DNA of 64,000 bases from Scleromitrula shiraiana (lineage: Eukaryota; Ascomycota; Leotiomycetes; Helotiales; Sclerotiniaceae): the NCBI GenBank assembly GCA_028455995.1, contig JABELC010000001.1, positions 4,832,501 to 4,896,500 of the forward strand. The letters are read 5' to 3'. A model generated the notes under the pieces. It had not been told where the DNA came from, did no database searches, and saw only the letters and a program-made list of their open reading frames with translations. The position numbers and the translations under genes were made by a program. Positions 11,582 through 22,096 of this stretch are shown here, in pieces. Position 1 is the stretch's first letter; the number at the start of each line of letters is the position of its first letter.

Positions 11582-12241
11582 TGAATCACTATCAGCATCC
11601 ATCATAGCGCTATCAACAAAATAAGTTTCTCTTACTTTGACTCACTCTCGTAAGTCTGGATTCTTTGCAGTCCCAAAGACTTTTAGTACCTTCTAAGCCT
11701 AACCTTTGAGATGCTTGTTACAGTATCACTAAAGCAGCTGCGCGAATGCATTAGCTGGGGTGAGAAGTGCTGGCTTATGGTTGGTGAATATGGGTGCTAC
11801 TACAAGAAAACGAATTAGATTAGATCAGACTAGACTAGAACAATCAATTCATACTGTCATCCCACTGTATTTTGTAGTGCTTGTGATGATTGCTCAAAAG
11901 TTCAAGAATTTTCTTGAAGCTCTGTTGTGAGTTTCCATTTTACATACAATAAATTAAGAAGACTAACAGCCATGAAGGTTGCAGCTAAGCTCATTAGCAT
12001 GTTCCAGTTTCTTAGAAGTGTTTATCTCGAAAGAAAGGAGATTATGGGTGAATCTACTTCCGGCCCCATTATGGTGATAAAGCAATTATTTGCTTTGATT
12101 GCCTATCTTTCAGTTATATCATCAAATATTTTCATCTTCTAATATCAGACAATACAAATAGATCATTCAACAATGATCAATAAATGATTCATATAGTATT
12201 CCGAATTCATCAGTCGATTCACTTGCCATCCTCGTAGCAAA
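11582..12241. other. Spacer between tandem genes, with a duplicated flank
   Basis: It contains the segment 11781-11806 (TTGGTGAATATGGGTGCTAC...), which recurs with few changes at 12798-12823, downstream of the next gene. A 71-aa frame at 11927-12142 has no features and is not called. Confidence 0.5.
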
Positions 12242-12715
12242 ATGGACATCAACGTGGAATATCCAGAAAGCTGGAATTCAGCAGACATACAACTTTTCGA
12301 ATCGACGATGGCACAAAACATTCACAAGCTGACTAATGCACATCTCGAAGCCAGAATGATATCTCATAACCCATCACTCAAAGCGAAGGATATCAGAAGG
12401 ATTCATAGGAAGTTCAAGATAGCCAAAAGGGCTAAAAGGAGAGAGGAAAAGGAGAAAGCCAAGAGGGACGCTGGTCCAGAGGAGGAAGAGTGGGAGGAGA
12501 GTGGTGGGGAAGACTATTATGAGCGCGATTACGATGTAGATAGCGAGTCGGAGCAAGACGATGAGAATGAGGGCGAGGAAGAAGAAGAAGAAGAAGAAGA
12601 AGAAGAAGAAGAAGAAGAAGAAGAAGAAGAAGAAGAAGAGAAAGAAGACGATGGAAATGATGAGAGAAAAGAAGAGCAAGATGATGAAGACTACACGGAA
12701 CACACCGAAGGTTAG
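12242..12715 (+). CDS. Small protein with poly-Glu tract, member B of the local tandem family
   Basis: A single-exon frame of 157 aa from an ATG in good context (GCAAAATGG). Residues ~6-75 form the same small domain as the gene at 11276: YP-SW, an acidic residue, F, a KLTN/ITN--L core and a basic KRAKRREEKEKAKRD end. After it comes a strongly acidic region with SEQDDENEGEEEE and a (GAA)n-encoded run of about 26 glutamates (about 12579-12640), then EQDDEDYTEHTEG. Long acidic tracts of this kind occur in histone- or chromatin-binding proteins, but no such role can be claimed here. The GAA run should vary in length between strains. The antisense poly-Phe and poly-Leu frames are shadows. Confidence 0.6.
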   Translation: MDINVEYPESWNSADIQLFESTMAQNIHKLTNAHLEARMISHNPSLKAKDIRRIHRKFKIAKRAKRREEKEKAKRDAGPEEEEWEESGGEDYYERDYDVDSESEQDDENEGEEEEEEEEEEEEEEEEEEEEEEKEDDGNDERKEEQDDEDYTEHTEG

Positions 12716-13459
12716 GGTTTGGAATTGACGGCCAATTCAAATTGCCGTCATGTGAATAGAGGATATTGCGCTCTTAAGCAGGATTATAATGGCTTGATTG
12801 GTAAATATGGGTGCTACTGCAAGGGAATGGAATAGAATAGATTAGTACGATCAATCTCTAATCCATATTACCGTTTCTAATTGTCCTCTTCGCATGGTTA
12901 TTCCGAGATTCAACTGTTCCAGAATGATGAATTTTGCTGCGCTAATACTCCAATTCGAACAAATCATGAAGAGTTTCATCTTTACTATGAATACTGGCCT
13001 TAATTGACAAGCTCAAAACTATTTTCGTTAGAATCTGCTTTGGCTAACTGCGCATGGCCCATCCACATCTTTCAGTGGATTTACTCCTATTATTCCCCCT
13101 TGCCCTAGACAATGAAAGTTTATAGTTTGATAGAGCAAGACCGAAGCAGCTAAAACTTTGAAAGTTCGTTAGAGAATCAAAGGTTTTGGTATGATAGAAT
13201 GAGACTGAAGTAGACAAACCTTTGAGGATTGTTTGCAGAATTCAATATTGTAGTCTTATATAAAGAGATAAGAAAGTAAGAGTATATACTTGTCATTTGG
13301 ACAATTAAATGAAAGTAACAAAAACAAAAACAAAGTCTTTAACAATAGTAGAAAGCTGAATGAAGTGGAAAACATCACAATAGACTAGAAGGCTGGATAG
13401 TAGACGGGAAGCTATTCGGTCTCAAAGTATGATTCTTTGATCTTGATTGAGTGACATTC
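12716..13459. other. Spacer with duplicated 3' flank
   Basis: The segment 12798-12823 (TTGGTAAATATGGGTGCTAC...) and the following AATAGAATAGATTAG stretch match the flank of the preceding tandem copy at 11781. A pair of similar sentences near 13130-13230 ('GATAGA..AAGACCGAAGCAG..' / 'GATAGAATGAGACTGAAGTAG..') suggests a further ~65-bp duplication. No gene. Confidence 0.45.
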
Positions 13460-13939
13460 ATGGAGGATATAAGATTGATGATAGCCTCAACCTCTACAAC
13501 CCAAAGAATGTATTCAAAAATCTCGCCGAAAATGGATAACTCATCATCCAAAACTACAAGCCACACCTCAAAGATGCCATACACGAATATCAACGACTCT
13601 CCGAAGAAGAAAGATGACATCGATGAGCCAAGAGTCCATGTTCATCCTGATCTTCTCAATGAACCTACGGCAGCTGAGAAAGTTTATAGCCGCCGTAAAT
13701 CCATTGACGATGAGGCAATTTTGGCCATTCAGGATTTTGAGAACACTAAACGTATATGGGAAGAAGAGAAGCAAGTCGCAGAAGAGAAGAAAGTCGCAGA
13801 AGAGAAGGAAAAGAGGAGAGAGGAAGTAAAGAAGATGAGGGAGGAAGGGAAGATTAAGGCGGATGATAAAAAAAGGAAGCGGGAAGAGGAGAACATGACG
13901 GAGGATGGTTGTGAAGAACCGGATGAGGAGATGAACTAA
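13460..13939 (+). CDS. Small charged protein with Glu/Lys-rich coiled-coil tail, unrecognised
   Basis: An open frame of 159 aa from an ATG at 13460; an alternative ATG at 13532 (AAAATGGA) would give 135 aa. The N-terminal part is Ser/Thr-rich. The central part has PRVHVHPDLLNEPTAAEKVY. The C-terminal ~70 residues are a repetitive Glu/Lys coiled coil (EEKQVAEEKKVAEEKEKRR) ending in an acidic tail. It is the third small charged gene in a row after 11276 and 12242, but I see no convincing copy of their YP-SW domain. It could be an unrelated neighbour or a much-diverged relative. Function unknown. Confidence 0.45.
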   Translation: MEDIRLMIASTSTTQRMYSKISPKMDNSSSKTTSHTSKMPYTNINDSPKKKDDIDEPRVHVHPDLLNEPTAAEKVYSRRKSIDDEAILAIQDFENTKRIWEEEKQVAEEKKVAEEKEKRREEVKKMREEGKIKADDKKRKREEENMTEDGCEEPDEEMN

Positions 13940-15722
13940 GGACTATAGGAAAGGAAAAATTCAGATAACAGATCTCAGTTATGGACTAATGGTCAACCGG
14001 CCAACGGCTGCCTAGAAAATCTGTATTACTGAAGGCATCAAATGCTGTCAGAAGCCTAAGCAAGACTTACAATAAAACCCCTTTCTTCATTATTTGGAAG
14101 CGAAGATTCTCGTGATATCTTCCTGCGGTAATTATTGAACACCCAAACGGTTGATTACGTATATTTCCATCATTCAATTATATTGATATCCACTAGAACG
14201 ATTTATATATCGATTATCGGCAGTTGGCTGACCTCATATCGCCATGTTAATACGGGAGATGCGTGTGTATTCAGTATAGAGTATGAGACGATATTAGTAT
14301 GCATGAACCTGAGACCACCATTTTACGTAGAAACAAAGCTGGAATTTTGAAATAAATTAATCGTAGATACTCATCTCATGATCTCTGATTGTATATTTCA
14401 GTTCGTCAATGGGGTTTATGTATCCAAATGTAGGAGTACAACATGCAGTATGTAGTTAATATATGCCAGTGAAAAATATTCCTTCATAAGGGCAACAGCG
14501 CCGCAAGCCTTTCGGCATTGATATATCATTATCGTCTTAAAGTTAAAAGAAGATACTACTCGATATTACAGACGAACTTAGACATTGCTCAACTGATTTC
14601 ACTATCCATCAGATGGGGAATTTTCAAGGCAAACTTTAGCGTCAAACACATCTGAACATGACAACTTACCGCTACTCAAAACGACGAAGAACCACCCCAT
14701 CGAGTTTGAAGAACTAACTCCTCATCTCAATCCCCAGAGAAGCTTCACTCTTACATAAGACAATCATCGATTTGACACGATGAAACTTACCCCCTCGAAT
14801 CAGTTATCAACCCCTCAATACATATACAAACCGATGCTACTCACCAACCAGAACTCACTAAAGGAATTAAAACAAGACCGTTCATCAAACTACTATCAAG
14901 AGCTGAACCCCTCAAACTAACACAGAAAACCAAGACATGCTATTTCTCCAAGTCCAAACCCCTCTCAAAATTCAAAGTAACTGATTCATTCTATTCCCAG
15001 CCTGTCAGCTTTTTCCCTACGTCCGTTTACGGACAACCACGGATAATTCTAGCACGAATTTCGATCTCAACGAACAGTAGTCCGATCCAAGATTCTAAAC
15101 TTGAAATTCAATCTTACTTCGCAACTCGATCTGAATATTCATTATTCCTAAAATCGTAGTTCAGTTCATATAATCATATATCATGATGTCATCAACTAGA
15201 CAAACATACCATACTCAATCTAGATGGTACCTCAGCTAGTAGTAGTAGTAGCCGAAATTTTAGCTTAAGGGACGGGTAGTTGACAGAAATATTTGTATTT
15301 GAGTTTTCTGGAGCTATAGTGACCGGGCGTGGCGAACGTGGTTGATTAGTGAAAGAGGGGCATTTGGTCTAGTAGCTATTAGTCGCTGAGGTAGTCTACA
15401 CTAGTAGCTGACGAATTACGACTAATAGCTCAGCTTAACGCTAATCGGCACTGAGCTTCTTGTTGATGCAGCTGTTGTAACTCCAATAACATTGGTGAGT
15501 AAACAAATAAACATTGTTTCTCAGCTGTGAAATAGTACAGAATCACTACATGGGAATATTCAATCTTATGTTTTATTAACTAATGTATCTAGATAGATAT
15601 AGTACATGAATAAGTTAATAATACAGAATTGATACAAAATTAATACATTAGATTACAAATAGGAAGAAAGGAAGGGAAAGAAAACCAATAACATCATCGT
15701 GACAGAGGGAGCATGGAGCAAA
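13940..15722. other. Gene-poor interval
   Basis: 1.8 kb without a supported gene. A 71-aa frame at 14135-14350 has no features. A 12-bp perfect inverted repeat (arms AGCTATTAGTCG at 15374-15385 and its complement at 15419-15430) lies beside a TAG-rich patch (about 15235-15255). The last ~180 bases are AT-rich 3' flank of the next gene, which is on the minus strand. Confidence 0.5.
15374..15430. repeat. Short inverted repeat (possible hairpin)
   Basis: Perfect 12-bp arms, AGCTATTAGTCG (15374-15385) and CGACTAATAGCT (15419-15430), are separated by 33 bases. Role unknown; it could be a chance palindrome or the relic of a small mobile element. Confidence 0.4.
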
Positions 15723-18655
15723 TTAATACTGCTCTCGAATGCTCAACCTCTTCATGCCCTCTCCAACTGCCGAAGTCGAAGTTCCATTGGTATATCCATT
15801 CATATTCGCAGTTCGATTGATACTCGCACTTCTTCTCCCCCACGATCTGAGACTATAGTTGCTGCCAGAAGAAGATGCCGAACTTCTTCTTCTCTCTCTC
15901 ATTCTTCGTAGATATTTAGTAGCTTCTCCTTCCTGTGGTACTTTCTCTGTTGCTTTTTCTCCCAAGACCCTACCTAATAGTGGTCTGTCTGAAGAGTATG
16001 ACTGAGCTGAATTGTCAGCATACTGTTGATCCTTTGACCCAGGCAATGTGCCATTCTTGCCATATCCCTTATTCTTGTACAACGCGGGATCCTCTGCAGC
16101 TCTTTGATGCGTAATTGGTTTTCTAGTAAGGGAATTCGTATACGCATTCGTGGACTTATTGACAATAGTTTGCGGAGCTTTGATAGCTTGAGGTCTAAGA
16201 GCTTCCAAATCTCTTTCCTCCTTGATCTGCTTTCGTGGCTGTTCCGCTCGAGTTTCTTGAACCTTCATGTTCTTCGCTTCCTCGTCCGTGTAATGCCAAT
16301 ACATGGGAACAGTTTGACCAGTTACCATAGCATCCGTTTCAAGTACAGGAGGATGTCTCCACCATGTTTCCTTTCGAGGGATACCTTCTGGAGAGATAGT
16401 CTCTCGTTCCATGATCTTGATAGGCTCCGTAGATTCGCGCGACCATCGCAAGGCACTTTTGGGGGAACAGTCTCTTAAGTCTGTAGTGTAGTTGCTAGGT
16501 TTCTCTTCGGTCATGTTGAGTCCAAGGATCATTGAATGCAATGGATCTGTCGAAGTTCGCGGATGGCTCTCGACTAGCTGCCAATTCCTTGCATAAGATC
16601 CTTGCGCAGTACGGCCAGGGACCATTGACTCTGGAATCTCAACCAATTTCCCATCGTTATCGTACACAAAATGTATCGGAGGTAGGAACTCAGTGTCGAT
16701 AATGGGGAGAATGCGATGGTAGACATCGTGGTGATGAATTTCGCGAAAGATCCTTTCTTCTATGATTTCATGTTTCGTAGGTGTAACATGCTCATGAACA
16801 ACGGCTAATGAAATGCAATTTATCAGCGTCTTGTGCTATACCCAAATGTAGATTGTTGCGGTGTAGACATGAATGGCCAGTTATCTGGGGGTATGAAAGA
16901 GGGAGAAGTAGGATCATCTTTCAAACATGAATTGGGCAGTAACGGTGAGGAATTGAATGTACCAGGTAATGTTTTGGTTGTTACATCTGTATCGACCGTA
17001 TTTGTAAGATCCACTACACCCTCAAGGTTGATGGGATCTTTCTGTCCATCTATCACAAAAGATCTTTCCACTCCATGGTTGCTATAATTACTTGAACTTG
17101 TACTTGGTCTTTTAACATGGGTTCTGTTGCCATTGTGTGCACCACTCCCATCTCGCTCATTAATGGGAAATGAAGAATAATTTGAAGGGATTGTTCGAGG
17201 AGTTCTGTCAGAAGAGGAAACGTTTGTAGCACCATTCACTGATGACCCATCTCGACCTTGTCGTAATGTGATACCAGGCAATGTATCATGTGATGATGGT
17301 GCCACTCGAGAAGAATTAGATCGGAGAGTATCCTTCATTGTATTATTTGAGTTGGATGGTCTTGATGTTTGAGATCGTCCTCGAGCTGGTGTAGAAGGAA
17401 TTGAGCGTGATGTACTAGGACTGGAAGCTTGACGACGGGTTTCTCGAAGTGAGGTTGTGTAAAAAGACCGTGTAGTATTGATGGAAGATGGTGATAGATC
17501 CCTTTGCTTTCTATCGAAACTATTCCATTTACTTGCGAGGCTGTAAGATGTGGCAAGGTCATTGTCATGACTAAAACCATGGAAAGTAGTTGTATGACGG
17601 TCATGGTTCAGATCACTAGCACTTCCTTGTGTCAGGGTCTGTGGTAAGGCCGGGACCAATTTAGGACTATCGGGACAAGACTCAGTACTAAGAGACCTGA
17701 GGGATTTTGATACAGATTGGGTGTAGAGTGAGGAGGCTTGTTGATGTGGGGGTCGTATGTCGTCACTATTTCTTCTGTTCCCTAAGGATCGCATTCTAGC
17801 GTTCTTAGGCCCCTCAATTTCTGCCACACCATAATATATCGATCTTAGATAGCTAAATTGAGGGTTACTCAGATCAAGTCGATTTTCCGCAGGCAAATTT
17901 CGAGATGCCACATCTTCATCAAAACTTCTATTTCCAGTAGCAATTGTACGCTCTTTCGAAGATTCCCTTCCATATTTCGTATTTTTATTCGCGTCTAATA
18001 CATCGATGTGTGACGTTCGAGAGGATTGGGACGAATCCCTTTGATGATTTGATGCATAGGGAGGGTTAATCAGGTTTGAAAGAGGCTGCTCGGATTCGAA
18101 AGCTCGGAAGACTGATGTATGGGGAAGAGGATGGGCCGAAGTAGGTACTGTGGGTGTTGCGGGTATTGATCCTTCTGGAGATGTGAAACCTTTGGAAACC
18201 GATTTCTTTCTTCTAAGAAAAGGCGAAGGTGCTCTAAACGACCATGTTCGTCCTCCTGATGTACTTTTTCGTCCCTCCTCTTCAACTTGAGTATCTTCGT
18301 CGATATCCCCCACATTTGATCTTTCCTCCGGTTCCTCATTTATAGTGGTAGTTATGAGGTTTGTTTGTCGCGTAGAAACCTTTGGATTATCATGATGCTG
18401 AGAAGTGTGATTCGTTCTCTGTCTTCCATCCTCACTTCTCCTGGCTGGTTTTGATGCTAGATTCCTGAGATATTCAAAAGACTTAGAGTTGGGTCTACCC
18501 CGGGGAGGAGCCACGTAAGGTGGAGTTGATGCTTCAATTTTCTCGTATGGCTTCCCATGCAATTTTGAACTAGAATTATAATTGTTGCTGGTATTCGAAT
18601 TGGTGTTATCAGTATTAGATATCGACTTTAGCCATTTCTTGAGTTTTGAGGCCAT
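15723..18655 (-). CDS. Disordered protein with a His-rich HE-VT-T-HE motif; unrecognised
   Basis: Two long minus-strand frames belong to one gene. The first starts at ATG 18655 (MASKLKKWLKSISNTDN) and is open to 16823; the second runs from 16804 to the stop at 15723. The predicted protein is roughly 900 aa. Residues ~1-560 are Ser/Thr/Arg-rich and disordered. The second part begins with VVHEHVTPTKHEII, then REIHHHDVYHRILPI, D-E-LPP, then LVEIPESMVPGRT, and continues disordered to MKRLSIREQY. The acceptor at 16805-16807 (CATTAG, with CTGAT branch site) is good, but the donor is unclear. The obvious GTATAG at 16841 gives a 37-nt intron in the wrong frame; GTACAT at 16962 keeps frame and gives ...TLPAVVHEHV. 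The motif is shared with the divergent gene at 20742. Function unknown. Confidence 0.7.
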
Positions 18656-20741
18656 CACCAAATTGAAAGATGCGACATACGACACGACACAACACCAGAC
18701 AAAAAACAAACGACAAGGATAACTTGGGACAATTGGGGAGAATGAAATGGTCGTCCAGGGGTTTCAGTGTCAGAGTGTCAGAGTGGCAAGAGCGGGGCGG
18801 GGATGTCGGGGGATCTGCTTGATGCCTGTCTCGTATCTTTTTTTTTTTTTTTTTGATATTTCTTCTCAAGTTCTTAACAAAACTTCATGATATACTCGTA
18901 CATCTAAACATCAATACAACTTTCGTATCGAGGAAACTCAACACTCAAGACTCAATACTCAATACTTAACAATTATCCGAAAAGTATCAATACAATTTTA
19001 CAATAATAGTCTCGCTGAAAATCTCATTTCAATTTCGTGGCTACATACAACTCAAGCGAGCCAAGTCTAGTCCCCCCCCTCCTTTAGGCTCGAGTCATGT
19101 TATTAATGTGTATATCTTCCTCTCTTGAAGTTAGTACAATATATTATTTTTCATCCCAACAACTTACTTGGGTATAGAATCAATTATAACAATATTATGC
19201 GAATTTTGATTTCTGCTTTTTTCAATTTCTGATTGATCACCAAGTATGGAAACATTAGTACAGCACTCATGTTCATACGAATAGTTTTACCATTACCTCA
19301 ACAGTCAAACAAGAACCAACTCTATAGTTGTTCAAAACACAGGAAAACTTAGAAAATACTAAATATTTGTTCTTCCGGGCACCTTAATAAGATGTATATT
19401 TGAGTTTCCCACTATCGTATTACTACTAATAAAGTACGGCTCCTCCGTCCCAACCGTACTTGGACCAAACTTAAAATAAAAGCAAATCTCTACCTTCAAG
19501 TGAAGATGTAACCTATTATGTATTGTATTCGAAAATTACAATTACTCGGTTTGCATTTTTCATCGATCATTCAATCTCCTACCATATTGGGGAATATCTC
19601 CCAATAGATTGTTCTTTGATGATGATGATGCAATTGTAAGTTTCCCATACAAAAAGTCGATGCATATATGCTATTACGTACGGAGCGTCCCAGCGCTCTG
19701 GTGAGGAGTGGATACAGTTGCCACTTAGGCCATTTTATGATCTGATACTAGGCTGCTTTCAACATCATATTCTCAATCGGTTTCATATCCAATTTGCTAA
19801 AGGCTCTAGATCACTCTAGGAAGAAGTATCTCGTTTGTCATGCACCTTATCCGTTGTTGATTGGTCCCAATTCTACATTCATGCATATATCCAGTTGTAT
19901 TGTGTCAGTTTACCCCAATTACTCCTAGCCCGATCAAGTGAGATCGCTATAGATCGTAGAGGGGTATTATCCCATGGCAATTGGAATCCGATATCGAAAA
20001 CCTCCCAATCGGCTGAATAGATCGGAGTTGCCGTCAACTGACATCCAATAGATTACCGTACAATCTCACCAGAATGAGAACCATCTAAACCCAATTGAGA
20101 GTAATTTTTCTCCTCACCTGTTGTTAACCATACTCAAAATAGTAATATCTAAGCTTTTAAAAATTCAAAAACCTATCTATTTTATCAATATTTCCAATCA
20201 AATAGTAGGATAGAGCGGATATGCTATTCTAAACGAGGCTGAGATGGTTCTCATTCTGTTGAGATTATACGGTATACCCTTCAGCTGACTTGATCTTCCT
20301 GAGTGCAAGGAAAGAGACGCTTGTTCGTCATCAAGCATCACAGTACTATCGTCTGCCGTGTGCTATATCCTAGTAGCTTTTGGTACTGTCTCACATGTTA
20401 CTGGACTTCATCGAATGTTTACTACTCTCATCGTCGATATGCAGCCACTTGCTTGTGGCTAAGGTAACTAACATATAGCTATATCCTAGGAATTTGGTAA
20501 TATCCAAGGAAATATCAGCTCTAAGGTTAATGAAGCAGTTTCCGTCATTGATGATGTAGTCGTATGGGTGCGGGGCATGATGGGTGATTTGGAAGCACTG
20601 GTGGACTATAATATGCTGTTCCCCCTCTTCTCAGCCATGATTCTTCTCTCTTTCATACAACATACTCAACCTAAAAGCATATCTTCAAGATTATTCACTT
20701 TAAATCACTTTTATTTCAATCCCAATACTCATAATATCAAA
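18656..20741. other. Long divergent promoter region with an inverted-repeat element
   Basis: 2.1 kb between two divergently transcribed genes that share a protein motif. It contains a T17-18 run (18837-18854), repeated ACTCAA/ACTCAATAC units (about 18939-18970) and a small inverted-repeat element at 20033-20289. Short frames (19835-20020, 20568 onward) have no support. Confidence 0.55.
20033..20289. mobile_element. MITE-like element with ~33-bp terminal inverted repeats
   Basis: The arms 20054-20086 (TACCGTACAATCTCACCAG... ending GAACCATCT) and 20242-20274 are inverted copies with two mismatches in 33 bp. Similarity extends outward to GTCAACTGA (20033) and TCAGCTGAC (20281-20289). The ~155-bp interior is AT-rich and non-coding. 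Size and structure fit a non-autonomous DNA element. I do not see a clear target-site duplication. It ends about 450 bp before the ATG of the next gene and so lies in its promoter region. Confidence 0.6.
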
Positions 20742-21655
20742 ATGGATCGCGCCAAGGCAGCTGTTAGTGACTTCCTCTCCAAGGATGGAAAGCATGATAC
20801 CACCGTCCACGAGGTATGTCTTCAAGGATACACACATTACATTCATCAATCAATCGTACTAACATTATCCAACAGACCATCAACCCAGCCGTTCAACACG
20901 AGAACGTAACCAAGACCCGTCACGAGAATACTCAAACCGCCGTCGACCGTGAAATCCACCAAGACCACCACCACACCTCCGTGCAACCCATCCAAGACCG
21001 TGAGGTCCTCCCAGAAGAGCACTCCCACCGCATGGCGGGTGTCGAGACCCGCAACATCAAGCACGGCAACGACTCTCACGTAAAAGAGCGTCTCGCCGCC
21101 GAACAAGCCCAATTCAAGAACACTCGCACAGAGGGCGCCACTCAACACAGTGCCTCAGCCGGCGCCACCATCGCCGGCGAGCACGTCCACCACCACGTGC
21201 ACGAGAATATCCAACCTGTCATTCAAAAGGAGACGATCCAACCCTCCGTCGTGCACACCACCGTCCCCATCCACGAAGTCCACCAAAACGAAGCCAAGCA
21301 CCACACCGCCACCTCGCTCCCACCCGTCACCATGAGCGAGTTTAGATCCCAAGGCGGATCGCTCGGCGGCCGCGAGGAGCGCACCGACGCATTTGCCGGG
21401 GAGCCAAAGTCCGTTGGCGGAACTCTCGGCGGTGAGGGCGCTAGAGGTACTACCTCTTTGACTGAGAACGATCGTACTCACGGTTCCCACTCTCACACTG
21501 CTGGTACCACTGGTACCACTGGTACCAGCAAAACAGGAGCCCATCACACCACTTCTAACACATCTCATGGTTCTGAGAAGAAGCCATCTTTGATGGATAA
21601 GTTGAACCCAAAGAAGGATGCTGATCGTGATGGAAAGGCTGGTATTATGGATTAG
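20742..21655 (+). CDS. 'Allergen'-annotated His-rich hydrophilic protein, stress/dehydrin-like
   Basis: Two exons, 20742-20813 and 20876-21655, encode 283 aa. The intron has a perfect GTATGT donor and TACTAAC branch site. The protein is hydrophilic and His-rich, with no signal peptide or membrane helix. It opens MDRAKAAVSDFLSKDGKHD, then carries the repeat-like block HENVTKTRHE ... REIHQDHHH ... PIQDREVLPEEH (about residues 34-78), a KERLAAEQAQFKNT helix, and a second block GEHVHHHVHENIQP ... VHTTVPIHEVH. It ends in a Gly/Thr-rich region and PSLMDKLNPKKDADRDGKAG. Many ascomycete genomes carry this protein annotated as 'allergen'; its biochemical role is not established. The C-terminal Met-Asp-Lys-Leu-Asn-Pro motif is common in fungal stress proteins. 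Codon use in exon 2 is C-rich, suggesting high expression (inference). Confidence 0.85.
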
Positions 21656-22096
21656 ATTCCATTGTATTTGTCTGGATCTTGTATGATGAGAAACAATTTT
21701 ATTTGTATCATTGGCTGCAATAATGTATATATACTTATGGTTTTACGATATCAAAATATAATAATTCAAAAATGACAAATGCTCCTTTTAAGTTTCAACG
21801 TCAATAAGAATGTAATGTAGCGATATAATATGGTTCGTAATGCTTCATACATAAAAGTACGCACCTGTAAGATCATCCAAATTTATATTCTTAAACGCCG
21901 TTATTATGTTCATAATAATTCATGCAAAGGTCCGTACGCGTTCACCATCAGTAGGTATTGTTGTGCATACTATGTACCAGCCAGCACACCCATAACATAT
22001 CACCGCTTTCTTCTCCATACAACCCCTCACTTTCACCTACACAAAGTACCATCAATACCATCACACTTCGCCCCAATATTCTCCCCCATAAAACCA
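21656..22096. other. Intergenic between convergent genes
   Basis: 3' flanks of the His-rich gene (+) and the Dicer-like gene (-). AT-rich up to 21930, then C-rich up to the Dicer stop. No gene supported. Confidence 0.55.

Noticed and set aside
11927..12142. 71-aa plus-strand frame between the tandem genes
   Set aside because: No homology to either neighbour's domain and no convincing start context.
12374..12740. Poly-Phe and poly-Leu minus-strand frames
   Set aside because: They are the complement of the GAA repeat encoding the poly-Glu tract of the gene at 12242.
13568..13774. Minus-strand frame overlapping the third small charged gene
   Set aside because: Antisense shadow of a repetitive Lys/Glu-coding region, without features.
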